Part shown: in pieces, positions 17,700 to 25,860 of the stretch
Numbering within the stretch: the first letter of the stretch is position 1
Layout: each line of letters starts with the position of its first letter
Assembly (NCBI RefSeq): GCF_013377235.1
Contig: NZ_CP016226.1
Coordinates: forward strand, 496,001-560,000
DNA: 64,000 bases
Reading direction: 5' to 3'
From: Mannheimia varigena
GTDB taxonomy: Bacteria; Pseudomonadota; Gammaproteobacteria; Enterobacterales; Pasteurellaceae
Notes under the pieces: generated by a model
The model's database searches: none
Seen by the model: only the letters and a program-made list of their open reading frames with translations
What the model was told of the DNA's origin: nothing
Made by a program: the position numbers and the translations under genes

Positions 17700-19262
17700 A
17701 TGAGAAAAAAACAAATTTTTGGCATCATTATTGCACTTTTACTCGCCATTATTGCGAGTTATTTAATGCTTATTGGCTCAGGCTTTTTTCCTACACCTAC
17801 CCTTTTTGAAATTCTGTTCGGGGTATTCCTAATTATTATCCTAGCCAGTTCCAGATGGACTTATTATGCTTTACTACTACCAATTAGTATTGCTTATGCC
17901 TTTTACACGCCTATTGGGCTTAATTTTGGCAAGCCGACCTATGAATATATTGCTTCTGTATTCGCAACCGATATGATGGAGAGTAAAGAGTTTCTCTCTC
18001 AACTTTCCATCTTGCATATTTTCGCAGGAATAGTGATTGTGCTAGCGGTCTTTTTTTTCAAAAAAATTACCAATACTTATCAGATCCATTTTTTGAAAAA
18101 TAAAACTTTCGTCATAGTTGCTTCTCTTTTAATGTTAGTTCAACTTGCTCCATTTAAATTTTTCCAAGAGTTTGTCAGTTCAGGCACCAAAGTCGCAAAA
18201 GAGTTGGAGCAATTAAATAATTTAACCTTAGAATCCCAATGGGGAGAATCCAAGCTTGGTGAAAACGCAAAATATGATGATTACGTGCTAATTATGGGTG
18301 AAAGTGCGAGGAAGGATTATCACCATGCCTACGGCTACCCTATTCCTAACACGCCTTTTATGAGCTCGGCAAATGGTACACTTGTTGATGGTTTAACCTC
18401 TGGTGGTACAAATACGATTGCCTCACTACGTTTAATGCTAACTAAACCTGATACGGAAAAATGGGAAGCGAATTATGGGCTAACACTGGTTGATTTAATT
18501 AAATCGGCGGGTATTAAAACTTATTGGATTTCTAATCAAGGTTACTTAGGTAATTATGATACGCCTATTTCTTCTATTGGAAATAAAAGTGATGTGAAAA
18601 TTTTTACTAAATCGGGCAGTTCCTTAAATACTAATGTGAGCGATTTTGAGCTACTCCCACATTTTGGACAAGTTATTGAAGAACCGACACAAGGCAAACG
18701 TTTTATTTTCTTACATTTATACGGCTCACACCCGATTACCTGTGATCGCTTAATTGATTATCCAAAAATATTTGATGATGGAAAGTTACCTAAACGATAT
18801 TTTAATGTGAATTGCTATATTTCTTCCATTAAAAAAACAGATGAATTGCTAAAACGTGTATATGATCTGCTAGTGAAAAATTATGAAACAAATCAACGCT
18901 CTTTTTCAATGATTTATTTATCTGATCACGGTTTATCCCACGAAATATCTAAAGATAATATTGTGATTCAAAACGGTAAAGATAGAAGTAAATTACACTA
19001 CGATATTCCACTATTTAAAATCTCAAGTGATGATATCAAAAGGAATATGTATAAAACCTTTAAATCGGGGCTGAATTTTACTAATGGTATTGCAAATTGG
19101 ATTGGCATTGAAAATCCATTATTAGATAAAGAGCTTGATCTCTTTAATAATAAGTATGATCCAAGTGATTATGGATTGAAGAAAATGATTGAAGCTGATG
19201 GTAGTATTGATGACCCTGCAGTACTAATTCCTAAAAGTCATTTATATAAATCAACAAAATAA
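17700..19262 (+). CDS. Phosphoethanolamine transferase (sulfatase-fold, LPS-modifying type)
   Basis: Inner-membrane enzyme predicted to move phosphoethanolamine from phosphatidylethanolamine to a lipooligosaccharide sugar or lipid A. Residues about 1-165 hold five hydrophobic helices; the remainder is a periplasmic alkaline-phosphatase/sulfatase-like domain. Metal-site residues are visible in LIMGESARKDYHHAYGYP (Glu) and YLSDHGLSHE (Asp-His), and the likely nucleophile Thr in SGGTNTIASL. Several of the cysteines found in EptA are absent, so it is closer to the core-sugar class than to EptA; the exact acceptor cannot be told. It is oriented against its neighbours, splitting tsf from pyrH. An 8-T/7-A tract at 18051-18066 lies in the coding region. 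No clear ribosome binding site precedes the ATG. Confidence 0.83.
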   Translation: MRKKQIFGIIIALLLAIIASYLMLIGSGFFPTPTLFEILFGVFLIIILASSRWTYYALLLPISIAYAFYTPIGLNFGKPTYEYIASVFATDMMESKEFLSQLSILHIFAGIVIVLAVFFFKKITNTYQIHFLKNKTFVIVASLLMLVQLAPFKFFQEFVSSGTKVAKELEQLNNLTLESQWGESKLGENAKYDDYVLIMGESARKDYHHAYGYPIPNTPFMSSANGTLVDGLTSGGTNTIASLRLMLTKPDTEKWEANYGLTLVDLIKSAGIKTYWISNQGYLGNYDTPISSIGNKSDVKIFTKSGSSLNTNVSDFELLPHFGQVIEEPTQGKRFIFLHLYGSHPITCDRLIDYPKIFDDGKLPKRYFNVNCYISSIKKTDELLKRVYDLLVKNYETNQRSFSMIYLSDHGLSHEISKDNIVIQNGKDRSKLHYDIPLFKISSDDIKRNMYKTFKSGLNFTNGIANWIGIENPLLDKELDLFNNKYDPSDYGLKKMIEADGSIDDPAVLIPKSHLYKSTK

Positions 19263-19288
19263 AAAAGCAGGCTTTAGCCTGCTTTTTA
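19261..19288. terminator. Bidirectional terminator between phosphoethanolamine transferase gene and tsf
   Basis: AAAAAGCAGGC, a TTTA loop, and GCCTGCTTTTT: an 11-bp stem flanked by A and T runs between convergent genes. It overlaps the last base of the upstream stop codon. Confidence 0.87.
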
Positions 19289-19306
19289 TACATCTAATGA
19301 TGAAGA

Positions 19307-20158
19307 TTAAGCGTTACCGCCAGTAATTTTAGCTACTTCTGCAGCAAAATCTTCTTCTACTTTTTCAATACCCTCACCCACTTCTAAACGAATGAAGTTA
19401 GAAACAGAAGCGCCTACTGATTTTAAGTATGCACCTACAGATTGTGATGGATCCATTACAAATGGCTGACCAGTTAATGAAACTTCGCCAGTGAATTTCG
19501 CCATACGACCCTCAACCATTTTCTCTGCGATTTCTTTTGGTTTACCAGAGTTCATTGCGATCTCAATTTGGATTTCACGTTCTTTAGCAACTACATCAGC
19601 AGAAACATCTTCCGGGTTTACGAATTCAGGTTTGCTTGCAGCAACGTGCATTGCAACTTTCTTAAGTTCATCTTCAGAACCTGTACCTGCTACTAATACA
19701 CCAATTTTCGCACCGTGTAAGTATTGAGCAATTACTTCGCCTTCTAAGTATTGAACACGACGAATATTCATATTTTCGCCGATTTTCGCAACTAATGCCG
19801 CACGTTTTTCTTCAAATTGTGCTTGTAATGCTTCGATATTTGTACCTTTATTTGCTGCTGCAAAATCTGCAACTTCGTTTGCTAATTCTAAGAAACCAGC
19901 ATCTTTTGCTACGAAGTCAGTTTCACAGTTCATTTCAACTAATACGCCGAAACCTGATGCAATACGAGCAAGGATTACACCTTCAGCAGCTACACGACCT
20001 GCTTTTTTAGCTGCTTTAGCTTGACCAGATTTACGCATATTGTCGATCGCTAATTCAATATCACCGTTCGCTTCTACTAATGCTTTTTTACATTCCATCA
20101 TACCAGCGCCGGTACGTTCACGAAGTTCTTTAACTAATGATGCTGTAATTTCAGCCAT
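19307..20158 (-). CDS. tsf: Tsf, elongation factor Ts
   Basis: Guanine-nucleotide exchange factor for EF-Tu. It has 283 residues, identical in length to E. coli. The N-terminal UBA-like region has LRERTGAGMMECKKAL, and the core holds the EF-Tu contact motif VEMNCETDFVAKD near residue 75-85. GAGGAA precedes the start. It is co-directional with rpsB, 113 bp downstream, with an attenuator-like hairpin in the gap. The high use of preferred codons fits an abundant protein. Confidence 0.97.
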   Translation of the reverse strand: MAEITASLVKELRERTGAGMMECKKALVEANGDIELAIDNMRKSGQAKAAKKAGRVAAEGVILARIASGFGVLVEMNCETDFVAKDAGFLELANEVADFAAANKGTNIEALQAQFEEKRAALVAKIGENMNIRRVQYLEGEVIAQYLHGAKIGVLVAGTGSEDELKKVAMHVAASKPEFVNPEDVSADVVAKEREIQIEIAMNSGKPKEIAEKMVEGRMAKFTGEVSLTGQPFVMDPSQSVGAYLKSVGASVSNFIRLEVGEGIEKVEEDFAAEVAKITGGNA

Positions 20159-20192
20159 TTTACTATTCCTCTAAGATGATTTTTAATACGAT

Positions 20193-20220
20193 AAAAGCAG
20201 AGGTTTTCACCCCTGCTCTC
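20193..20220 (-). terminator. Attenuator-like hairpin between rpsB and tsf
   Basis: On the minus strand GAGCAGGGGT and ACCTCTGCTTTT pair around a short loop and lead into a T-rich tail. A partial terminator in this gap would lower tsf relative to rpsB. Confidence 0.55.
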
Positions 20221-20271
20221 AAATGATAATCAAATGATTAAGGGCTATGCCTTATCGTTTGCCTAGTACGA

Positions 20272-20994
20272 TTACTCTGCTGCAGCTTCTTCAGCTTCAA
20301 CTTCTTTCGCTTCAACGCCACGACCTTCTTTGATTGCAGCAACTGCTGAATCTAAGTAAAGTTGGATCGCACGTGTTGCGTCATCGTTACCTGGAATGAT
20401 GTAATTAACGCCATCTGGAGTTGAGTTAGTATCAACAATCGCAAATACTGGAATACCTAAGTTGTTTGCTTCTTTGATTGCGATATGTTCGTGATCAGCA
20501 CCGATAACAAAAATTGCATCTGGTAAGCCGTTCATATCTTTAATACCGCCTAAGCTTAACTCTAATTTCTCTAACTCACGAGTACGCATTAACGCTTCTT
20601 TTTTAGTGATTTTGTCAAAAGTGCCGTCTTGAGTTTGAGTTTCTAAATCTTTTAAACGTTTGATTGATTGACGTACTGTTTTCCAGTTAGTCAACATACC
20701 ACCTAACCAACGGTGGTTAACGTAGAATTGTTGGCTCTCTACTGCCGCTGCCTTAACTGCTTCTGACGCTGCACGTTTTGTACCAACGAATAAAATTTTA
20801 CCGTTGTTAGATGCAATGCGAGTTAATTCCGCCAATGCTTCGTTGAATAATGGTAAGGTTTTTTCTAAGTTGATAACGTGAACACCATTACGAGCACCGA
20901 AAATGAATGGTTTCATTTTTGGGTTCCAGTAACGAGTTTGGTGACCGTAGTGAACGCCTGCGTTAAGCATATCGCGCATAGAAACTTGTGCCAT
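20272..20994 (-). CDS. rpsB: RpsB, 30S ribosomal protein S2
   Basis: Small-subunit ribosomal protein S2. The 240 residues match E. coli (241). Both family signatures are visible: MRDMLNAGVHYGHQTRYWNP near the N-terminus and PDAIFVIGADHEHIAIKEAN near residue 155. The C-terminus is acidic (EVEAEEAAAE). It is preceded by a long structured leader and a strong promoter and is followed by tsf. The start has AAGGAAA at 9-nt spacing. Confidence 0.98.
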   Translation of the reverse strand: MAQVSMRDMLNAGVHYGHQTRYWNPKMKPFIFGARNGVHVINLEKTLPLFNEALAELTRIASNNGKILFVGTKRAASEAVKAAAVESQQFYVNHRWLGGMLTNWKTVRQSIKRLKDLETQTQDGTFDKITKKEALMRTRELEKLELSLGGIKDMNGLPDAIFVIGADHEHIAIKEANNLGIPVFAIVDTNSTPDGVNYIIPGNDDATRAIQLYLDSAVAAIKEGRGVEAKEVEAEEAAAE

Positions 20995-21180
20995 AAGAAT
21001 TTTCCTTCAAAGTTGTTTGTTTTGCCACTTATGAACGGCAAAACGGGGTTTAGCCTCCACATATCCTAGAAAATCGATCTTCATTCAAAGACACCCCAAT
21101 TTCTAGCTTATGATATGTGTGTGTTTTAGTGTTAAAAAATAATAAATGTTTACGTTTTCTATCTTCATAGACAAAAAACG
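20995..21180 (-). promoter_or_regulatory. rpsB mRNA leader, probable S2 autoregulatory element
   Basis: This fills most of the 354-bp gap between rpsB and fbpA. The minus-strand transcript can fold into several stems: TTTTGCC/GGCAAAA next to the start region, CTAGAAA/TTTTCTAG and ATATC/GGATAT enclosing the segment TTGGGGTGTCTTTGAATGAA, and GGGGT with ACCCC. A conserved leader through which S2 represses rpsB-tsf is known in gammaproteobacteria; equating this leader with it is inference from position and fold. Confidence 0.6.
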
Positions 21181-21186
21181 GCAAGT

Positions 21187-21215
21187 ATTATGCCAAAAAA
21201 CAAACAATTTGCCAA
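21187..21215 (-). promoter_or_regulatory. rpsB promoter
   Basis: On the minus strand TTGGCA, exactly 17 bp, CATAAT, then a GC-containing discriminator (ACTTGCCG). This predicts a leader of about 185 nt. It is divergent from the fbpA promoter about 60 bp away. Confidence 0.7.
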
Positions 21216-21263
21216 TGACTTTCTTCTTTGATTTGAGAATTAATAAATCACACTAAACAAAAA

Positions 21264-21304
21264 CCGTTCTCATTATTGACTAAAAAAATAAGTGCCTTTA
21301 GAAT
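21264..21304 (+). promoter_or_regulatory. fbpABC promoter with overlapping Fur-box-like site
   Basis: TTGACT (21276-21281), 17 bp, TAGAAT (21299-21304). The stretch 21264-21280 reads on the other strand GTCAATAATGAGAACGG, resembling the GATAATGAGAA half of a Fur box and covering the -35 element. Iron repression is what the family would predict; the Fur match is partial. Confidence 0.6.
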
Positions 21305-21348
21305 TGCCAACATTACTATGCAAAGTCAATAATCAAAGGAGACTCTCA

Positions 21349-22377
21349 ATGAAAAAAACACTTTCTGCACTTGCCATTGCTGTTGCTACATTTGCTTCAA
21401 CTTCTGCACTTGCGGCTGATGAGGTCAATGTTTATTCATACCGCCAACCCTACTTAATTGAGCCAATGCTGAAAAACTTTGAAAGAGACACCGGCATTAA
21501 AGTGAATGTGATCTTCGCTGACAAAGGTTTAGTCGATCGTGTGAAACAAGAAGGCGAATTAAGCCCTGCTGATGTGCTTTTAACCGTGGATATCGCTCGT
21601 GTAATGGAAATTGTGAATGCGGGTCTTGCTCAAAAAATTGACTCTGAGGTATTAGAGAAAAATATCCCTGCACAATTCCGTGATTCTAACGACCAATGGT
21701 TTGGTTTAACCACACGTGCTCGTGTAATCTACACCTCAAAAGATCGTGTAGGCAAATTACCTGCCGGTTTTGATTACTTAGATTTAGCAAAACCTGAATA
21801 TAAAGGCAAAGTTTGCGTTCGTTCGGGTAAAAACTCTTACAATGTATCCCTCTTTGCGGCGATGATTGAACACTACGGCATCGAGAAAACCAAAGCATTC
21901 TTAGAAGGTTTAAAAGCAAACCTTGCCCAAAAACCGCAAGGTGGCGACCGTGATCAAGTAAAAGCAATCAAAGAAGGGCTCTGTGATTACTCTATCGGTA
22001 ACAGCTACTACTACGGTAAAATGTTAGATGATGAAAAACAAAAATCGTGGGCTGAAGCGGCGGTAATTAACTTCCCTAGCGGTGAGTACGGCACACACAA
22101 AAACATCAGCGGCGTAGTCATTGCGAAACACTCGCCGAACAAAGCAAATGCGGTGAAATTAATCGAATACCTCAGTGGTGAAAAAGCACAAGGTTTATAT
22201 GCTGAGCTTAATCACGAATACCCAGTAAAAGAAGGTATTGAGCCATCTGCTATCGTGAAAGGTTGGGGAACATTCACAACTGATACAATCAAACTTGAAG
22301 ATATCGCGAAACACTATGAAGCGGCATTAAAATTGGTTGATGAAGTGAAATTTGACGATTTCTCTGAGAAAAAATAA
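21349..22377 (+). CDS. fbpA: FbpA/AfuA, periplasmic ferric-iron-binding protein
   Basis: Substrate-binding protein of the FbpABC importer, which takes ferric iron from host transferrin-derived pools across the periplasm. I start it at 21349 (MKKTLSALAIAV), with AAAGGAGA 7 nt upstream; the 19 upstream in-frame codons overlap the promoter and are not coding. The signal peptide ends ALA-ADE, leaving a mature protein of about 320 residues. The iron-ligand region GNSYYYGKM and an earlier Tyr in YNVSLFAAM or RVIYTSKD fit the three-tyrosine/carbonate iron site reported for M. haemolytica FbpA, rather than the His/Glu/Tyr/Tyr site of H. influenzae FbpA. It is followed by an attenuator, then fbpB and fbpC. 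Confidence 0.93.
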   Translation: MKKTLSALAIAVATFASTSALAADEVNVYSYRQPYLIEPMLKNFERDTGIKVNVIFADKGLVDRVKQEGELSPADVLLTVDIARVMEIVNAGLAQKIDSEVLEKNIPAQFRDSNDQWFGLTTRARVIYTSKDRVGKLPAGFDYLDLAKPEYKGKVCVRSGKNSYNVSLFAAMIEHYGIEKTKAFLEGLKANLAQKPQGGDRDQVKAIKEGLCDYSIGNSYYYGKMLDDEKQKSWAEAAVINFPSGEYGTHKNISGVVIAKHSPNKANAVKLIEYLSGEKAQGLYAELNHEYPVKEGIEPSAIVKGWGTFTTDTIKLEDIAKHYEAALKLVDEVKFDDFSEKK

Positions 22378-22443
22378 TCAACCAACAAGCGGTCATTTTT
22401 CCACAAAAATTTGCAAAATTTTGCTAAAATACGACCGCTTGCG

Positions 22444-22467
22444 AAAGGACGCATTTTGCGTCCTTTT
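22444..22467 (+). terminator. Attenuator between fbpA and fbpB
   Basis: AAAGGACGCA, TTT, TGCGTCCTTT then T-rich sequence: a 10-bp stem typical of partial termination that leaves fbpA far more abundant than the membrane components. Two uptake-signal copies (22385-22393 and near 22432) lie just upstream. Confidence 0.78.
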
Positions 22468-22496
22468 ATTTTTATGGAATAACAGGCTTAAAGAAA

Positions 22497-24143
22497 ATGC
22501 GATCACAACTTTGCTGGAAAAGTATTGCAGCTCTCAGCACTTTTATTGTTTTACTTCCACTTCTCGCTATTGGCTATCACGCATTGCAAGGAGACAGTGA
22601 AAACCTTTCCCATCTTTGGCAAACAATGTTGCCAATCTATCTGAAAAATTCAACATTATTAGTTTTAGGAACGGTATTTCTCGCCTTAATTTTTGCTCTG
22701 CCTACCGCTTGGATTGTGGCTAATTATCGCTTTTGGGGGCGAAGAACTTTGCAATGGCTACTTTGCTTGCCTCTTGCAATGCCTGCTTATTTAATCGCCT
22801 ATTTATACACTGATTTATTAGATTACTCAGGGGCTTTTCAAGGCTGGTTGCGTAGCCTGTTTGGCTGGACTAGACCACAAGATTATTGGTTTCCTCAAAT
22901 TCGTACGCTGTATGGAGCGTGCTTTGTGCTGGCATTAGTGCTGTATCCGTACATTTTCTTATTAGTACGAGTGGCATTATTAGAGCAATCTGAAAACTTA
23001 ACTCATAGTGCAAAAATGTTAGGGGCATCTCCTGCCCAACTCTTTCGCCGTATTACTCTGCCATTAATTCGTCCTTCTATCGCCGTAGGTATGGCATTAG
23101 TCGCAATGGAAACGTTGGGCGATTTTGGTACTGTTGCCTATTTTGCTGTGCCAACGCTAACTACCGCAATTTATGATTCTTGGCTAGGCTACCATGATCT
23201 CGGCACAGCTAGCCAAATTGCAATCTTTATGTTGCTGATGATTTTCCTCTTTTTAAGTTTGGAACAATACAGCCGCCGCAAGCAAAAAAGTTATCAACGC
23301 GGCTATGAGAAAAAATCCGCATTTAAATCTTTAACCGGCTGGAAATTAACATTAGCCCTGACTTGGTGCTGGGGCTTATTAGCGTTAGCCTTTTTCATTC
23401 CGTTTGGCAGATTGCTCTATTGGGCATACGACTATTTCGAACAAGCATGGAATTTAGACTTTATTCAATTTTCGCTTAATAGCTTAAAAGTCTCAATTAT
23501 CGCCTCCGTGATAACGGTATTCATTGCTCTGTTGCTCCATTTTGCTAAACGCTTAAATACTCGCAAAATTTTAGTCAAAAATAACCGCTTGTCATTACAA
23601 TTAGCCTCACTTGGCTATGCGGTGCCGGGAACAGTATTGGCAATTGGATTACTTTCTCCTTTAACATTTGCCGATCATCAACTCCACGCTTGGCTAAAAA
23701 GCCTTGAATTATCACCTGTTGGATTGATTTTTTCAGGCTCACTCTTTGCATTAGTATTGGCTTATACCATCCGATTTTTAGCAATGGCAATTGGCAGCCT
23801 TGAAACCTCACTAAATAAAATTTCGCCCTCACTGGATATGGCAAGCCAAACGCTGGGTAAAAACGGCATCGCAATGTTAGCAAAAATCCATATCCCATTG
23901 ATTTATAAAGGTATTCTTACTGCCGGATTGATGGTTTTTATTGAGAGTATGAAAGAGCTAAACGCTTCTCTACTACTCCGCCCGTTTAACTTTGATACAC
24001 TCGCAACCTACGTGTTTACCTTTACATCAGACGAACAACTTGAGCGTGCAGCACTTCCAGCGATTGTGCTAGTATTAGTTGGGTTATTACCTGTTATTTG
24101 GCTGACTAGATCGCTTATTTCGCAGTCGGAAAAGGAAAGATAA
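22497..24143 (+). CDS. fbpB: FbpB, ferric iron ABC transporter permease (two fused permease domains)
   Basis: Inner-membrane permease of the Fbp importer. The 548 residues contain two tandem binding-protein-dependent permease domains with about 12 membrane helices. The EAA-type coupling loop occurs in each half: KMLGASPAQLFRRITLPLIRP near residue 185 and the QTLGKNGIAMLAKIHIPLI region near residue 455. The length and duplicated layout are normal for FbpB/SfuB. It lies 119 bp after fbpA, beyond the attenuator, and 9 bp before fbpC. Confidence 0.93.
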   Translation: MRSQLCWKSIAALSTFIVLLPLLAIGYHALQGDSENLSHLWQTMLPIYLKNSTLLVLGTVFLALIFALPTAWIVANYRFWGRRTLQWLLCLPLAMPAYLIAYLYTDLLDYSGAFQGWLRSLFGWTRPQDYWFPQIRTLYGACFVLALVLYPYIFLLVRVALLEQSENLTHSAKMLGASPAQLFRRITLPLIRPSIAVGMALVAMETLGDFGTVAYFAVPTLTTAIYDSWLGYHDLGTASQIAIFMLLMIFLFLSLEQYSRRKQKSYQRGYEKKSAFKSLTGWKLTLALTWCWGLLALAFFIPFGRLLYWAYDYFEQAWNLDFIQFSLNSLKVSIIASVITVFIALLLHFAKRLNTRKILVKNNRLSLQLASLGYAVPGTVLAIGLLSPLTFADHQLHAWLKSLELSPVGLIFSGSLFALVLAYTIRFLAMAIGSLETSLNKISPSLDMASQTLGKNGIAMLAKIHIPLIYKGILTAGLMVFIESMKELNASLLLRPFNFDTLATYVFTFTSDEQLERAALPAIVLVLVGLLPVIWLTRSLISQSEKER

Positions 24144-24152
24144 AGGAATTTT

Positions 24153-25163
24153 ATGTCTGTTTTAACTATCAATAATCTAAATCTTAATTTCGGCAGCACA
24201 ACAGTTTTAAAAAATCTCCATCTAGCTGTAAACCAAAATGAAATTATCTGTCTGCTTGGTGCCAGCGGCTGCGGTAAAACTACTTTACTGAAAGCGATTG
24301 CAGGCTTGTTGCCGATTGAACAAGGCGATATTCATCTTGCGGGGCAATGCTTAAAAAGCAAAGCGGTGGAAGAACGTAAAATCGGGCTAATTTTCCAAGA
24401 TTACGCTCTATTTCCACATTTAACGGTGGCGGATAACATTCAGTTTGGATTATCTAAACTACCAAAAGATCAGCAAAAAACCATTACAGAAAAAATGCTT
24501 TCCGTTGTGCATTTACAAGGTTTTGAGAACCGTTTTCCACACGAGCTTTCAGGCGGGCAACAACAACGGGTGGCAATTGCCCGAGCGTTGGCGTGCCAGC
24601 CTGAGTTGTTATTGTTAGACGAGCCATTTTCCAACATTGACAGCCAAACTCGCTATACGATGATTCAAGAGATCAAACAGATCTTAAAAAGCCAAAATGT
24701 GCCAGCTATTTTTGTCACACATAGCAAAGAAGAAGCCTTTGCCTTTGCTGATAAAATTGCCGTGATGGATCAAGGGAAAATTGTTCAATTTGGTAAGCCA
24801 AACGAGCTATATCATTCTCCAGTTAATCCATTTGTGGCAGATTTTTTAGGTGGCACAAACTACCTGAACTGTAATGTAACGGAAGACAAAGTGCTGTGTA
24901 GCCCAATTGGCGAGTTTCGTCTTTTCCCTGAAATGGAAGTCCAAAAAGGACGCTATCGCTGGCTGCTTCGCCCAGAGCAGATCATCTTAAAACCAAACGA
25001 GCTTGGTTTAGGCACTGTGGTAGGTAAACTATTTTTAGGCTTATATTACCGCTATCAGGTTGAAATTAAAGGGATTGAAATAGTCACTTACCAGTCTCAA
25101 GAACTCAAAATTGGCGAGCAGGTGGAAGTAGGCTTCCAAGTAAGAGAGTTTATCCTATTTTAA
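24153..25163 (+). CDS. fbpC: FbpC, ferric iron ABC transporter ATPase
   Basis: Cytoplasmic ATPase of FbpABC. The 336 residues show Walker A LLGASGCGKTT near residue 38, the Q-loop in IFQDYALFPHLTV, signature LSGGQQQRVAIARAL, Walker B LLLLDEPFSN and the switch His in FVTHSKEEA. The C-terminal 100 residues form a regulatory TOBE-like domain. AAAGGAA precedes the start. The gene is 9 bp downstream of fbpB and 9 bp upstream of a thioredoxin-fold gene in the same operon. Confidence 0.95.
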   Translation: MSVLTINNLNLNFGSTTVLKNLHLAVNQNEIICLLGASGCGKTTLLKAIAGLLPIEQGDIHLAGQCLKSKAVEERKIGLIFQDYALFPHLTVADNIQFGLSKLPKDQQKTITEKMLSVVHLQGFENRFPHELSGGQQQRVAIARALACQPELLLLDEPFSNIDSQTRYTMIQEIKQILKSQNVPAIFVTHSKEEAFAFADKIAVMDQGKIVQFGKPNELYHSPVNPFVADFLGGTNYLNCNVTEDKVLCSPIGEFRLFPEMEVQKGRYRWLLRPEQIILKPNELGLGTVVGKLFLGLYYRYQVEIKGIEIVTYQSQELKIGEQVEVGFQVREFILF

Positions 25164-25172
25164 GGAGATAAT

Positions 25173-25799
25173 ATGAAAATTGAAGTTTGGTCAGATTACG
25201 CTTGCCCGTTTTGCTACATCGGTAAACGTCATTTAGAGCAGGCATTAGCCCAATTTGAGGGCGAAGTTGAAGTGGTTTTCCGAGCCTTTGAGCTTGACCC
25301 ACACGCAAATGGGGAACCAGAGGGTGATATTCAGCAACGTTTAATGCAGAAATATCAAAAAACAGTTGAACAGGCTGATGAAATGATTAGCTATGTGGAA
25401 GAAGCTGGAAAGCAGGCAGGATTAGATTTGCGTTACCGAACTACCCAATACACTCGCACCTTTGAGGCTCATCGCTTGGCAAAATTTGCTGAAACTAAAG
25501 GTTTGGGTAAAGCAATGATTGAACGTTTATTCAGAGCCTATTTTACCGATAACACCATTTTAGCTAAACGCACCGAGCTGATTGGTTTAACCTTAGAGAT
25601 CGGCTTAGATCGTGATGAAGTGGCTCAACTGCTTACGGGCGATGATTTCGGGCATGAAGTGCGAGAAGATGAACGTGTGGCTCATAAATATGGTATTCAC
25701 AGCGTGCCATTTTTCGTGATTGATGAAAAACTCGGCGTATCAGGAGCTCAACCACCAGAAGTGTTGCTCAATGCCATCAAACAAGCATTGCAAAAATAA
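25173..25799 (+). CDS. DsbA-family thioredoxin-fold oxidoreductase (FrnE-like)
   Basis: Cytosolic DsbA/2-hydroxychromene-2-carboxylate isomerase-like protein of 208 residues. The redox motif CPFC is near residues 11-14 in WSDYACPFCYIGKRHLE, the cis-Pro loop is HSVPFFVIDEK near residue 172, and GVSGAQPPEVL ends the fold. There is no signal peptide, so a cytosolic role is likely. It starts 9 bp after fbpC with AAGGAG, suggesting co-transcription with iron uptake, perhaps linked to redox stress. Relatives in other bacteria (FrnE) act in oxidative-stress response; the substrate here is unknown. Confidence 0.85.
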   Translation: MKIEVWSDYACPFCYIGKRHLEQALAQFEGEVEVVFRAFELDPHANGEPEGDIQQRLMQKYQKTVEQADEMISYVEEAGKQAGLDLRYRTTQYTRTFEAHRLAKFAETKGLGKAMIERLFRAYFTDNTILAKRTELIGLTLEIGLDRDEVAQLLTGDDFGHEVREDERVAHKYGIHSVPFFVIDEKLGVSGAQPPEVLLNAIKQALQK

Positions 25800-25803
25800 T
25801 CTG

Positions 25804-25845
25804 AAAAAAGACCGCTTGTAACGAATAACAAGCGGTCTTTTTCTT
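25804..25845. terminator. Terminator from paired uptake signals, end of fbp operon
   Basis: AAAAAAGACCGCTTGT, loop, ACAAGCGGTCTTTTT: a perfect 14-15 bp stem followed by T-rich sequence between the convergent fbpC-linked gene and yjgR. Confidence 0.87.
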
Positions 25846-25860
25846 TTCAAAATCTGCAAA

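Noticed and set aside
21292..21348. N-terminal extension of FbpA
   Set aside because: It overlaps the -10 element and would bury the signal peptide; AAAGGAGA sits correctly before 21349.
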